A stretch of 63,916 nt of DNA from Clostridia bacterium (GTDB lineage: Bacteria > Bacillota_A > Clostridia > UMGS1883): the NCBI GenBank assembly GCA_017467965.1, contig JAFUJZ010000025.1, forward strand, positions 1 through 63,916, given 5' to 3'. Numbering within the stretch: position 1 is the stretch's first letter; each line of letters begins with the position of its first letter. The notes beneath the pieces were generated by a model. That model did no database searches. It saw only the letters and a list, made by a program, of their open reading frames with translations, and was not told the origin of the DNA. Shown here one piece after another: positions 32,321 through 41,946 of this stretch. A program made the position numbers and the translations under genes.

Positions 32321-34677
32321 TACTTTCCCAGTATTTCGTCTATGCAAAAATCACACAGTTCTTTGGCGGTTTCGTAGCTTGTGCCCTCGCCTACAATATG
32401 GCACACCTCTTTATTGGTATCTGTCATTACAACAACCCAGCCTTTGTCTAGAGTTATTTTTACGCCTTCTTCACTTTCGGTATTATTACTGAGATGCTTT
32501 ATTTTTCCCATAACCTTTTCTATTTCGCCTTTGGGTATCTCAATAACAGTTTTTGCAATTGTAATAGGTGGTATCTGATTTATTAAATCCCCAATATCCT
32601 CCTCGGAGAAAAAATCCACCAGTTTTATTACCGAACCTACGGCATCGTAACGGAATACATACTCGTCCGAAACGGTATCCTTGCCCTTTATGCTGTCATC
32701 GGGAGTAAGAGGCGTTCTGACTATTTCGCAGCCGTGTTTTTCTGCCAGCATATCAATGGCAGAGGAAGCCGTGAGCGGAACGTGTATTGTTGCACCTTTG
32801 TGTTTTTTCATTATTACAAGACAGGTAAGTGCCAGATATGTGTCAGCATCAAGGGTACGTTTTTCGGGTAGTACTACGGTGAGCTTTTCGCATTTGGCGT
32901 CTATGATAAAGCCTATGTCAAAGCCCCCTATATCAACGCTTTCTTCAAAAGCTTTTTTCTGCGCAGGGCTTATTACATCATATGGCATATACATACTCAC
33001 CGAGCAGTTGAAATCCGCCATAGCAGAGCTTACAAGTCTTCTCCCCCATACTGCAGGGCAGGCAAGGAGTATTTTATAGGGCTGACGCTTCTTTTTGGTG
33101 TAGCCTACAAGGCTTTTAAGGTAGTGTATTTTATACTCAAAAAGATACTCGCTCTCTCGTATCTTTTTACTCTCGGGATAAAGGAAATCTCCTTTTTCAA
33201 AATAATCCTCCATGCGCTGTTTGGCATTTTCGTCAATTTCCAATCCGTCAGAGCCTATGATGTCTATCGCCGCCACATCTTCGCCATCTTTTTCAGTTAT
33301 ACTTATGCTTATTGCGCCTTTAAGCATGTAAAAAAGTACGCCGCGCCGTGTTATGGAGAGCGGCTGTTCGCCGAAATCCTTTACACGACATCCCATTCCC
33401 AAAAGCCCTGCCGTTACAGCGTCCCGCACCATTGCCCCTGCCGCACTGCCGTCGGTTGCAACACCGATTTCACCTCCGTCAAAGCCTGCAGCCACGCATT
33501 CGCCAAGCATAGTGCAAAACCTTGGTGTTATATCAACGTTAACTACCCCTTCAATAACGCCTTTTTTGTACAGGCGTGTTCTCTTTTTCTGTCCCCACAA
33601 AAGGTTTTCCGAAACCGTGGTGCAATCCTCAAGTGTCTTTTCGGGCCATATTTTCACAAAAGAACGTACAGTGACTGCCTCGCCGATTTTTGTCCCCTTG
33701 CCTATAACTGCCTGCTCAAGTACGGTTGTATTGTCACCTATTATAACCCCTTCATCTGCAATGCAGCCTCTGAGCGACACATTTTTGCCAATGCGGCAAC
33801 CTTTTAAAACAATGCTTCGTTTGATGCTCGCACCTTCTTTTACAACGGTGCCCTCACCTATGTGGGAATATGCTCCCACCTTTGCCCCCTTGTGGATGTG
33901 TGCATTTTTGCCGATATAGCACGGCGCCTCCAAAAGTGCACCCTTTTCAACTGTTGCCTCTTCACTGACACTTATGCCCTTGGGGTATTCCTTTTTGAGG
34001 CATTCTAAAAAACTGAATCCCGCACGCATAAAGGAAGTTATATCCTCTATACTTATGACTGTGTCCGATATGTTCATCGCATATATGCTTTTGCCAGCTC
34101 TCACAAGAGAGGGAAAAACGTTTTCAAAAAGGTCGGTATTCATTTCTTCTGGAATAAAACGGATTATGTCACGCTTGAGCATGTATATTCCCGTGCCCTT
34201 TTCATCACCGGAAATACTGTTCCAAAGGCGTTTTTCCTCAATACGGCTGACACGGCTGTCACCACCTACAAGAAGACGACCACCCCGGTTTTTTGACATA
34301 AGGATTGTTGCATAGGCCCCTTTTTGTCGGTGGAATTTGACAATACGGGAGAGGTCTGCCTCAGTATAAACAAGCTTTGAAAAATACAAAAACTCATTTT
34401 CGAGAATATCGGAATGTGTTTTAAGTCCACCGTCCCCGCAGTCGGTTTTGACAAACCTGAGATTTATGCCGTCATACGTATCACCGAGGCTTTTTTTAAC
34501 CTCGTCACCCATGTAGCCCGTTATGATGACAATATCATTAACGGCGAGCTTTTTTAAATTTTCGATAAGCCTTTGTATGAGATATTTGTCCCCGAGAGTT
34601 ATGAGTCCCGAGGGCTTGGTACAGCTCAATGGTCTCAATCTTGTTCCTTCAGAGGATATATTTATAACCGCCTGCAT
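32320..34677 (-). CDS. degenerate nucleotidyltransferase-phosphomannomutase fusion (probable pseudoenzyme)
   Basis: 785 residues in three parts: a sugar-nucleotidyltransferase-like domain (1-230), a left-handed beta-helix of hexapeptide repeats (about 245-370, IGKNAHIHKGAKVGAYSHIG), and a phosphomannomutase/phosphoglucomutase-like part (about 375-785). This order is known from Mpg-type mannose-1-phosphate guanylyltransferase fusions. Key motifs are lost: the GGxGTRLRPLT..PK start reads ISSEGTRLRPLSCTKPSGL, the phosphoserine TASHNP reads ISITEKDGED (about residue 455), and no DGDxDR metal site is found. The protein is intact and has a normal ribosome site, so it is probably a regulator or scaffold rather than a pseudogene. 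Behind DUF421-DUF4363 in one unit. Confidence 0.75.
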   Translation of the reverse strand: MQAVINISSEGTRLRPLSCTKPSGLITLGDKYLIQRLIENLKKLAVNDIVIITGYMGDEVKKSLGDTYDGINLRFVKTDCGDGGLKTHSDILENEFLYFSKLVYTEADLSRIVKFHRQKGAYATILMSKNRGGRLLVGGDSRVSRIEEKRLWNSISGDEKGTGIYMLKRDIIRFIPEEMNTDLFENVFPSLVRAGKSIYAMNISDTVISIEDITSFMRAGFSFLECLKKEYPKGISVSEEATVEKGALLEAPCYIGKNAHIHKGAKVGAYSHIGEGTVVKEGASIKRSIVLKGCRIGKNVSLRGCIADEGVIIGDNTTVLEQAVIGKGTKIGEAVTVRSFVKIWPEKTLEDCTTVSENLLWGQKKRTRLYKKGVIEGVVNVDITPRFCTMLGECVAAGFDGGEIGVATDGSAAGAMVRDAVTAGLLGMGCRVKDFGEQPLSITRRGVLFYMLKGAISISITEKDGEDVAAIDIIGSDGLEIDENAKQRMEDYFEKGDFLYPESKKIRESEYLFEYKIHYLKSLVGYTKKKRQPYKILLACPAVWGRRLVSSAMADFNCSVSMYMPYDVISPAQKKAFEESVDIGGFDIGFIIDAKCEKLTVVLPEKRTLDADTYLALTCLVIMKKHKGATIHVPLTASSAIDMLAEKHGCEIVRTPLTPDDSIKGKDTVSDEYVFRYDAVGSVIKLVDFFSEEDIGDLINQIPPITIAKTVIEIPKGEIEKVMGKIKHLSNNTESEEGVKITLDKGWVVVMTDTNKEVCHIVGEGTSYETAKELCDFCIDEILGK

Positions 34678-34695
34678 ATATTTTTCAGTACCCTT

Positions 34696-35076
34696 CTATA
34701 ATATATTTGAAATTTTAATTTTGTTCCTTTTGTATATATGCTCAAACTGCAACCTTAGCTTTTCAATCGTCATAAAAGACCCGTTGGCATTTTCCTGCCT
34801 TATATTTTCGCCAAGCTCCGTCATCAGAAGATTTACCGCATCGGTATCCTCATGAGATGTGATATAGCTTAAAATTTCCTCATCGTGTGCCCATTTTTCC
34901 TCGGTGGCTGAAAAGGTGTCCTTTGCCGCTTCAAAGCTGTTTTTTTTAACGTCTGCTTCTATTTTTTCAAGCTCAGTAAGGTTTGATTGATACACACTTT
35001 CCATTTTTCCGCTTTCGTACAGGCATATGGTAACTATCAAAAAAAGTATTACTGCCGCAACAGTCATTCTACGCAT
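34696..35076 (-). CDS. DUF4363 family protein
   Basis: 126 residues. One N-terminal membrane helix (MTVAAVILFLIVTICLY, about residues 4-20), then a helical extracytoplasmic domain (LEKIEADVKKNSFEAAKDTF, EEKWAHDEEILSYITSHEDTD). The ATG overlaps the end of the DUF421 gene by 8 bases. In clostridia DUF421 and DUF4363 genes are commonly adjacent, which is the main reason for the call. Function unknown. Confidence 0.82.
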   Translation of the reverse strand: MRRMTVAAVILFLIVTICLYESGKMESVYQSNLTELEKIEADVKKNSFEAAKDTFSATEEKWAHDEEILSYITSHEDTDAVNLLMTELGENIRQENANGSFMTIEKLRLQFEHIYKRNKIKISNIL

Positions 35077-35758
35077 TTTTCTTTTCGTCCCTTTCCTGCA
35101 CGCATATTATTTTTGAATCAAGGGCACTTAAATATAAGATATCCCGTATATGCTTAATTTTTCTTTTTCGCATTTCTCTTTCGATATCCTTTACGCTGAT
35201 TTTGGCCTCATTAAGGTCTCTAGGGCGTATTTTGCCGTCTGCCACAACAATAAAGGGAGTTATATTTTCCTCGCCTTCGATATCAACATCACCTATTTTA
35301 ACAGGAGATGCCTCTTTTTTTGCAATTACAGACACCTGCCCGTTTGTCTCAATGACGATTTCGGATATCTCCTCAAGACTTGTATACCCGTTGATACGTA
35401 TTTGCTCTTCGATATCGTCTACGGTAACCCTTAATTGTCGCATCTGCTTTTCGCACAACTTCCCACGTCTTACAACTCTGCAGCTGTGCCCTACCAGTAT
35501 GCGGCGTATGAGCCTGCTTTTAAGCACAAGATATGCAAACACAAGCTCAAGCACCACAAGGGTAAAAATGGGGATGATTCCGTCAGTCAAGGGTGCCGAT
35601 TTTGACTGCATGGGAACCGTTGCAAGGTCTGATATCATAATTGAAACCACAAGCTCCGTAGGGTGCATTTCGCCTATGGTGCGCTTGCCCATAATCCGCA
35701 TTGCAAGTATTACCGAAATGTACAGTATTATTGTTCTTATAAACGACAAACTCATCAT
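35069..35758 (-). CDS. DUF421 (YetF-type) membrane protein
   Basis: About 229 residues; either of two adjacent ATGs (35758 or 35755) behind GGAGG can be the start. Three membrane helices (residues about 2-20, 32-50 and 60-80, with AMRIMGKRTIGEMHPTELVV) are followed by a soluble beta domain with TVDDIEEQIRINGYTSLEEI and GQVSVIAKKEASPV, matching YetF/YrbG/YcaP. Relatives in Bacillus affect spore and envelope properties; biochemical role unknown. The promoter region is shared divergently with murA. Confidence 0.88.
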   Translation of the reverse strand: MMSLSFIRTIILYISVILAMRIMGKRTIGEMHPTELVVSIMISDLATVPMQSKSAPLTDGIIPIFTLVVLELVFAYLVLKSRLIRRILVGHSCRVVRRGKLCEKQMRQLRVTVDDIEEQIRINGYTSLEEISEIVIETNGQVSVIAKKEASPVKIGDVDIEGEENITPFIVVADGKIRPRDLNEAKISVKDIEREMRKRKIKHIRDILYLSALDSKIICVQERDEKKNA

Positions 35759-35834
35759 TTTACCTCCAAACGGTAAATTCACTGTATATTGTGCCCTTAA
35801 GGTAAAAATTTATTCTGCCCGCGGTGCCTTTATG

Positions 35835-35864
35835 TTGACATTTTGTGCATTTTCGGGTTATAAT
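35835..35864 (+). promoter_or_regulatory. promoter of murA-yycJ-rlmH
   Basis: TTGACA (35835-35840), 18 bp, TATAAT (35859-35864), about 50 bases before the murA start. Confidence 0.8.
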
Positions 35865-35918
35865 ATACTGTGTATGTGTATATACCTATTTCTTTAAGAA
35901 AGTGGTGTTTTTATATAA

Positions 35919-37184
35919 ATGGAAAATTTACGTGTTTGTGGCGGTAATCGTTTATACGGTGAAATAGTTACAGGTGGCGCAAAGAACGCAGCTGTTGCTA
36001 TTATCCCTGCTGCACTTCTCGTTGATGGCGTATGCCGTATCGAAAACGTGCCCGATATCCGTGACGTTAATCTTATACTTGAAATGCTTTCGTTCTTAGG
36101 TGCCAAGGTTACAAAATTGGACACCAACACTGTAGAAATTGACTCGTCCTGTGTGTCAACCCACAAGGCTCCTTATGACCTTGCAAGCCGTATGCGTGCG
36201 TCCTACTATCTTTTAGGCGCACTTTTAGGTAGGTTTGGCAAGGCTGAGGTTGCACTCCCCGGCGGTTGCAATTTTGGCGAAAGACCTATTGACCTTCATA
36301 TGAAGGGTTTCCGCGCTTTGGGTGCCGAGGTTGATATTGTCCGCGGTCAGGTTGAAGCTAAGGCTGATTCTCTCCACGGTGCAAGCGTTTACCTTGATAA
36401 GGTAAGCGTAGGCGCAACGATGAATATTATCCTGGCGGCAACACTTGCAAGTGGCAGGACAATTATTGAAAATGCGGCAAAAGAGCCTCATATTGTTGAT
36501 TTGGCAAACTTCCTCAACGCAATGGGTGCAAGAATCCGCGGTGCAGGTACCGATACTATCCGTATTGACGGCGTTGAACGCCTTTCGGGTGGTAGCTATG
36601 CTATTATTCCCGACCAGATTGAGGCGGGTACTTTTATGATTATGGCCGCAGCTGCAGGCGGCGACGTTCTTGTGAAAAACCTTATCCCCAAGCATATGGC
36701 ATCGCTTGTTTCCAAGCTTGAGGAAATGGGCGTTGAAGTCGAAGAATACGATGACGCTATCCGTATAAGACGTGAAAAGCCTTTGCGTCCCTGTGATGTA
36801 CGCACAATGCCTTACCCGGGCTTCCCAACAGACCTGCAGCCTCAGATTGTGGCACTTTTGACCCTTGCAGAAGGTACAAGCAAAGTGACCGAGGATGTAT
36901 GGGATAACCGTTTCCAGTATGTTGGTGAGTTAAAAAGATTGGGTGCGGATATTTCAGTGCAGGGCAAAACTGCGATTATTGAAGGCGGCAGTACTCTTTA
37001 TGGTGCACCCGTAAGAGCAACTGACCTTCGTGCAGGCGCGGCGCTTATCATAGCGGCACTTGCGGCAGAGGGCGTTACCGTTATCAATGACCCTATCTAT
37101 ATTGACCGAGGCTACGAAAACATCGAGGGCAGGCTTTCCCGCATAGGTGCATCGATAGAAAGAGTGTATATTTCCAATGGTTGA
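35919..37184 (+). CDS. murA: UDP-N-acetylglucosamine 1-carboxyvinyltransferase
   Basis: 421 residues, full length. Transfers enolpyruvate from PEP to UDP-GlcNAc, the first committed step of peptidoglycan synthesis. Lys in GGAKNAAVAIIPAAL (about residue 22), the catalytic loop Cys117 in GGCNFGERPIDLH (target of fosfomycin) and the PYPGFPTDLQPQ motif near 305 are all present. The Cys indicates a fosfomycin-sensitive form. Its ribosome site is weak. The end overlaps the start of the yycJ-type gene by 8 bases. Confidence 0.96.
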   Translation: MENLRVCGGNRLYGEIVTGGAKNAAVAIIPAALLVDGVCRIENVPDIRDVNLILEMLSFLGAKVTKLDTNTVEIDSSCVSTHKAPYDLASRMRASYYLLGALLGRFGKAEVALPGGCNFGERPIDLHMKGFRALGAEVDIVRGQVEAKADSLHGASVYLDKVSVGATMNIILAATLASGRTIIENAAKEPHIVDLANFLNAMGARIRGAGTDTIRIDGVERLSGGSYAIIPDQIEAGTFMIMAAAAGGDVLVKNLIPKHMASLVSKLEEMGVEVEEYDDAIRIRREKPLRPCDVRTMPYPGFPTDLQPQIVALLTLAEGTSKVTEDVWDNRFQYVGELKRLGADISVQGKTAIIEGGSTLYGAPVRATDLRAGAALIIAALAAEGVTVINDPIYIDRGYENIEGRLSRIGASIERVYISNG

Positions 37185-37968
37185 AATCTGTAGTCTTTTT
37201 TCAGGCAGTAGCGGCAACTCGACCTTTGTCAAAGCAGGCGACACCAACATTTTGGTGGATTGCGGTGACAGTGGCAGCCGCGTTGAAGAATCTCTTCGCC
37301 AAATAGGTGTTGACCCGAGGAGTCTTCACTGTATTTTCATAACACACGAGCATATTGACCACATCAAGGGTGCAGGCATAATGTCGAGGCGGTATGACCT
37401 TCCCATTTATGCCTCCTACGGCACGTGGCAAAAAATGATATCAAAAATCGGTAAAATCAACATAGACAATATCCGTTACATACAAGGCAGTGTTCCCTTT
37501 GGGGTTCGTGATGCGGTTGTAACACCGTTTTCTACTCCCCATGACAGCACGGAAAGCGTGGGCTTTACGATTGAGCATAACGAAAAAAGGATATCTGTTG
37601 CAACAGACATAGGCGTTATGAACAAAACTGTTTATGACAACATCCGTCACAGCGACATTGTGCTCCTTGAATCCAACCACGATGTTGACATGCTCCTTAA
37701 CGGGCCGTATTCGCCTGATTTAAAAAGGCGCGTCCGCTCAAGCGTGGGGCATTTATCAAATGACGACTGTGCGCTTACCTGTGCTCATCTTTTAAATGAG
37801 GGTGTAAAACATATTATATTGGGACACTTGAGCCTTGACAACAACACCCCCCGCATTGCATATTCCACAACGGAGGAAAGCCTTATAAATATGGGCGCAA
37901 AAATAGGCAGCGACGTAACACTGGAGGTTGCCTCCCGCTATACGCTCTCTGCCAAATACTCACTATAA
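37177..37968 (+). CDS. yycJ: YycJ/WalJ-type metallo-beta-lactamase-fold hydrolase
   Basis: 263 residues. Metallo-beta-lactamase fold: LFSGSSGNSTFVKAGDTNI at the start, the zinc motif ITHEHIDHIKG (about residues 50-60), SDIVLLESNHD and GHLSNDDCA further on. Relatives are nucleases of the YycJ type linked to cell-wall stress or DNA repair. Its position between murA and rlmH is common in Firmicutes. Translation is probably coupled to murA. Confidence 0.9.
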   Translation: MVEICSLFSGSSGNSTFVKAGDTNILVDCGDSGSRVEESLRQIGVDPRSLHCIFITHEHIDHIKGAGIMSRRYDLPIYASYGTWQKMISKIGKINIDNIRYIQGSVPFGVRDAVVTPFSTPHDSTESVGFTIEHNEKRISVATDIGVMNKTVYDNIRHSDIVLLESNHDVDMLLNGPYSPDLKRRVRSSVGHLSNDDCALTCAHLLNEGVKHIILGHLSLDNNTPRIAYSTTEESLINMGAKIGSDVTLEVASRYTLSAKYSL

Positions 37969-37980
37969 AGGTGTGACAGT

Positions 37981-38460
37981 ATGCCAAACGTAACTGTTAT
38001 CTCAGTAGGTAAAATTAAAGAAAAATTTATCAAAGACGCTCTTACGGAATACGAAAAGCGTCTTTCGCGTTTTTGCAAGTTCAAAACGATAGAAATCAAT
38101 GACCGCCCTATCCCCGACAATGCTTCTCACGCTGAGGAGGTTGCCGTGCTTGTAAAGGAAGGCGGCGACATACTTTCAAAAATTGATAAGAGCGACTATG
38201 TTATCAGCATGTGTATTGAGGGCAAAAAGCTTTCGAGCCCCCAATTGGCAAAAAAGCTGTCCGATGCTTTCATGACATCATCCAACATTACTTTTATTAT
38301 AGGCGGGTCTCTGGGCTTATCCGACACTGTTAAAGCACGCAGTGATTTTCGTCTTAGCATGTCGGACATGACTTTTCCGCATAATCTTGCCAAATTAATG
38401 CTCACAGAGCAGATTTACCGTGCATTTAAGATAAATGCTAATGAAAACTATCATAAGTAA
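37981..38460 (+). CDS. rlmH: 23S rRNA (pseudouridine-1915 N3)-methyltransferase RlmH
   Basis: 159 residues, full length SPOUT-class methyltransferase. The trefoil-knot SAM site is visible in FIIGGSLGLSDTVKARSDFRLSMSDMTF-type residues (about 103-130), and the C-terminal LMLTEQIYRAFKINANENYHK is characteristic. It methylates pseudouridine 1915 in helix 69. Stop codon lies in the arm of the shared terminator. Confidence 0.97.
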   Translation: MPNVTVISVGKIKEKFIKDALTEYEKRLSRFCKFKTIEINDRPIPDNASHAEEVAVLVKEGGDILSKIDKSDYVISMCIEGKKLSSPQLAKKLSDAFMTSSNITFIIGGSLGLSDTVKARSDFRLSMSDMTFPHNLAKLMLTEQIYRAFKINANENYHK

Positions 38461-38499
38461 AAGAAAGAGAACCGCAGTGCGGTTCTCTTTCTTTTACTT
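38455..38499. terminator. bidirectional terminator between rlmH and dnaE
   Basis: 22-bp perfect arms (38455-38476 and 38478-38499) around a single G, core GAACCGCA/TGCGGTTC. Both converging stop codons (38458-38460 and 38494-38496) lie within the arms. It closes the 18-kb minus-strand block. Confidence 0.92.
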
Positions 38500-41400
38500 T
38501 ATCTGACTTCTTTCTTCGCCGAAGTACTTATCTATAAGTACTTTTGTTTCGTTTGCATTTGTTTTAATTGTAGAATGCGTGTCGATTGCCCTTTCGGGGA
38601 AAACAAGCCTTACTTTATCGATACCCTTTTTTGAGAGAACAATACGTCTTAAATCATCAAGACGGGTTATGTCGCTCTCGTTAAGTCTGATTTCCAGCGT
38701 CTTGCCCATGCCGCTCTCTGCGGCGCGGTTGTCCGCCTTTTCAACAGGTGCAACAGTGTCCATTATAAGCTTGGGCTGTGCTTCTTCCTTGGCATCAATC
38801 CTTGCGGCAAGCCTTACGATTTCCCCTTCCTTCAATATGCTGTCGCATTTTGAAAGCGTTTTCGGGAAAACTATTGTCTCAATACTGCCTGTAAAGTCTT
38901 CAATTACAATAAAGCTCATGAGGGTGTTGTTTTTTGTTATTTTGTCACGCCTTGAGGTGATGATGCCTGCAACGGTGACGTTGTCGCCGTCAGAATAGTC
39001 ACTTTCGTCACTACCTGCACCCATTACCTCCGCTATACGTGTATAGCGTGAATCTGATATGACAGCACGGTATTCGTCAAGAGGATGCCCTGAAAAATAC
39101 ATGCCTGCCCATTCCTTTTCCATTTCAAGTACAATAGCCTTGGGAAGCTCAGGGGCATTAGGCAGCTCGTCCTTTTGTTCCTCGCTCATCCCCAAAATAT
39201 CGCCGAAGAGATTAATCTGACCTTCGATATTACTGCGTTTTTCGCTCATGGCAGAGTCTATCATGTCTTCAAAGCCTGCAATTAGCTTGTTGCGCTCGGG
39301 CACAACAGAGTCAAACGCACCAACACGGATAATGCCTTCAACCGCACGCTTGTTAAGCTCATGCTTACTCATGCGTTTAGCAAAGTCGGAAAAGGATTTG
39401 AAATTACCGTTTTGCTTTCTTTCTGCCACCACCTTATCCATAAAGGCGATTCCCACATTTTTGACTGTACCGAGACCGAAACGGATGTTATTTCCCTCAA
39501 CGCTGAAGGAGGACAAACTTTTATTGATGTCGGGAGGCAAAATGTCGATACCCATCATGCGGCACTTTTCCACATAAAGAGCAACCTTTTCGCTTTCGTC
39601 CATAAAGCCGGTGATAAGTGCCGCCATGAAATACACAGGATAAAAGCACTTAAGGTAAGCTGTCTGATAAGCTATGACTGCATATGCCGCCGCATGAGAT
39701 TTGTTGAACGCATATTTTGCAAAAGCGTCCATATCGTCAAAAATGCTTATCGCTGTTTTTTCGTCAATGCCTCTTCTCAAACAACCGTCAATTATAACGT
39801 TGCCGTTTTCATCATCTTCACCGTAGATAAAGTTTTTACGGGCTTTTTCCATTTCGTGAGCTTTTTTCTTACTCATGGCACGTCTGACCATATCTGCACC
39901 GCCCAAGGAAAAGCCTGCAAGCTCTCTTACGATTTCCATAACCTGCTCCTGATATACTATACAGCCGTATGTATCACGAAGGATTTTTTCCAGTGCAGGA
40001 TGCTTGTATGTGATAAGAGAGGGGTTTTGCTTGTTACGGATATACTGGGGGATAAAGTCCATGGGACCGGGACGGTAAAGGGAGATACCTGCGATAATAT
40101 CCTCAAGATTGCCCGGCTCAAGCTTACGCATGAAGTTTGTCATGCCGCCACTTTCAAGCTGGAACACACCCTCGGTATCACCCTGGGAAATCATGCGGTA
40201 AACCTCGGGAGAATCATAGGGGATTTTTTCCAGGTCAATATTTATGCCCTGTGCTGACGCAATCTCAAGACAGTTGCGGATAATGGTCAGGTTTTTAAGA
40301 CCTAAAAAGTCCATTTTAAGAAGACCAAGCTCCTCAACGGTATCCTTGGTAAACTGTGTTACAACCACGTCATCATTTTTTGACAGGGGAATGTTTTCGT
40401 CTAGTCTTTCGCCGCAGATAACAACGCCTGCCGCATGAGTACCGCTGGATTTGGGAAGTCCTTCAATGCTCATGGCGGTATCAACAAGCTTTTTTACCTG
40501 CTCATCGGACTCGTAAGCTTCTTTAAGCTTTGGGGTTTTGAGTGCCTCCTCCAATGTTACGTTTAACGTTTTGGGAACAGCTTTTGCCACAAGGTCAACA
40601 TCGGAGTAAGGTATGCCCATTACTCTGCCCGAATCACGGATTGCACCGCGTGCCTTCATCGTGCCGAAGGTTACAATCTGGCATACGTTGTCCTTGCCGT
40701 ATTTGTTGACAACATAGTCGATAACCTCTCCACGGCGTTCGATACAAAAGTCGATATCGATATCGGGCATTGATACACGTTCAGGGTTTAAAAATCGTTC
40801 AAAAAGAAGATTGTATTTTATGGGGTCAATATCTGTTATGCGAAGCGAATAGGAAACCACACTGCCTGCCGCACTACCTCGTCCGGGTCCTACATAAATA
40901 CCGTTTCGCTTTGCGTAGCCCACAAAGTCAGACACTATCAAAAAGTAGTCGGTAAAGCCCATGGAGTTAATAACAGAAAGCTCGTATTCGAGCCTTTTTA
41001 TTACATCCTCTGAAGGATTTTCGCCGTAGCGGGACTTCAAGCCCTCACGGCACAAATGCTCGAGATAGCCTTCCTTTGTAAATCCTTCGGGCACATCAAA
41101 CTGAGGAAGCAGTTTTTTGTGGAATTCAAATTCAAAATTGCACATGTCAGCAATTTTTTGAGTGTTATCGATTGCCTCGGGTACAAAAGCGAAAAGAGAT
41201 TTCATTTCCTCTTCGCTTTTTATATAAAATTCATCCGTTTCAAACCTCATGCGGTTTTCGTCGGAAAGGTTTTTGCCTGTCTGAATACAGAGAAGCACGT
41301 CCTGATATGTTGCATCCTCTTTTTTTACGTAGTGTACGTCGTTTGTTGCAACCAAGGGTGTATTGGTTTCCTGTGCAAGACGCAAAAGCTGGGGCATAAT

Positions 41401-41943
41401 ATCCCGCTGTTCTTGGATATTATGGTCCTGTAATTCAAGATAAAAGTCTTCAAATATTGATTTGTACTCTAAAAGAGCTTCCTTAGCTCCTTTATAATCC
41501 CCGTCCACAAGACGTGAGGGGATAATGCCTGCAAGACAAGCAGACAATGCCACAAGACCTTTTGAATACTTTTTAAGCTCGCTTATATCTGTTCTGGGAC
41601 GGTAATAAAAACCGTCTACAGCCGCTTTTGACACAATTTTGCACAGGTTTTTGTAGCCCTCCGCGTTTTTTGCCAAAAGCACCAGATGAAAGTTGTACGC
41701 ATCTTCTTTTGTTGCTTTGTCATAAAGAGAGCGGGGCGCAACATAAACCTCACAGCCTATAATTGGCTTTATGCCTTCCTTTTTGCATGCCTTGTAAAAA
41801 TCCACAACGCCGTACATTACGCCGTGGTCTGTAAGAGCCATTGCTGTCTGTCCAAGTTCTTTTGCCCTTTTCGGCAAATCACTGACTCTTGCCGCACCGT
41901 CAAGAAGGCTGTATTCACTATGTACATGTAAATGTGTAAACAT
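38494..41943 (-). CDS. dnaE: DNA polymerase III alpha subunit DnaE
   Basis: 1149 residues. PHP domain at the N-terminus (THLHVHSEYSLLDGA; ALTDHGVMYGV), polymerase core with the catalytic aspartates in PDIDIDF near residue 390 and GPGRGSAAGSVVSY at about 350, helix-hairpin-helix region, and an OB-fold (about 985-1060, VTVAGIITSRRDKI). In Firmicutes DnaE extends primers while PolC does most synthesis; PolC is not in the window. It is last in the long minus-strand block, three bases after whiA's stop codon region. Confidence 0.97.
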   Translation of the reverse strand: MFTHLHVHSEYSLLDGAARVSDLPKRAKELGQTAMALTDHGVMYGVVDFYKACKKEGIKPIIGCEVYVAPRSLYDKATKEDAYNFHLVLLAKNAEGYKNLCKIVSKAAVDGFYYRPRTDISELKKYSKGLVALSACLAGIIPSRLVDGDYKGAKEALLEYKSIFEDFYLELQDHNIQEQRDIMPQLLRLAQETNTPLVATNDVHYVKKEDATYQDVLLCIQTGKNLSDENRMRFETDEFYIKSEEEMKSLFAFVPEAIDNTQKIADMCNFEFEFHKKLLPQFDVPEGFTKEGYLEHLCREGLKSRYGENPSEDVIKRLEYELSVINSMGFTDYFLIVSDFVGYAKRNGIYVGPGRGSAAGSVVSYSLRITDIDPIKYNLLFERFLNPERVSMPDIDIDFCIERRGEVIDYVVNKYGKDNVCQIVTFGTMKARGAIRDSGRVMGIPYSDVDLVAKAVPKTLNVTLEEALKTPKLKEAYESDEQVKKLVDTAMSIEGLPKSSGTHAAGVVICGERLDENIPLSKNDDVVVTQFTKDTVEELGLLKMDFLGLKNLTIIRNCLEIASAQGINIDLEKIPYDSPEVYRMISQGDTEGVFQLESGGMTNFMRKLEPGNLEDIIAGISLYRPGPMDFIPQYIRNKQNPSLITYKHPALEKILRDTYGCIVYQEQVMEIVRELAGFSLGGADMVRRAMSKKKAHEMEKARKNFIYGEDDENGNVIIDGCLRRGIDEKTAISIFDDMDAFAKYAFNKSHAAAYAVIAYQTAYLKCFYPVYFMAALITGFMDESEKVALYVEKCRMMGIDILPPDINKSLSSFSVEGNNIRFGLGTVKNVGIAFMDKVVAERKQNGNFKSFSDFAKRMSKHELNKRAVEGIIRVGAFDSVVPERNKLIAGFEDMIDSAMSEKRSNIEGQINLFGDILGMSEEQKDELPNAPELPKAIVLEMEKEWAGMYFSGHPLDEYRAVISDSRYTRIAEVMGAGSDESDYSDGDNVTVAGIITSRRDKITKNNTLMSFIVIEDFTGSIETIVFPKTLSKCDSILKEGEIVRLAARIDAKEEAQPKLIMDTVAPVEKADNRAAESGMGKTLEIRLNESDITRLDDLRRIVLSKKGIDKVRLVFPERAIDTHSTIKTNANETKVLIDKYFGEERSQIK

Positions 41944-41946
41944 AGG

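Noticed and set aside
39361..40257. Plus-strand frame of 298 codons
   Set aside because: Antisense to dnaE; shadow composition.
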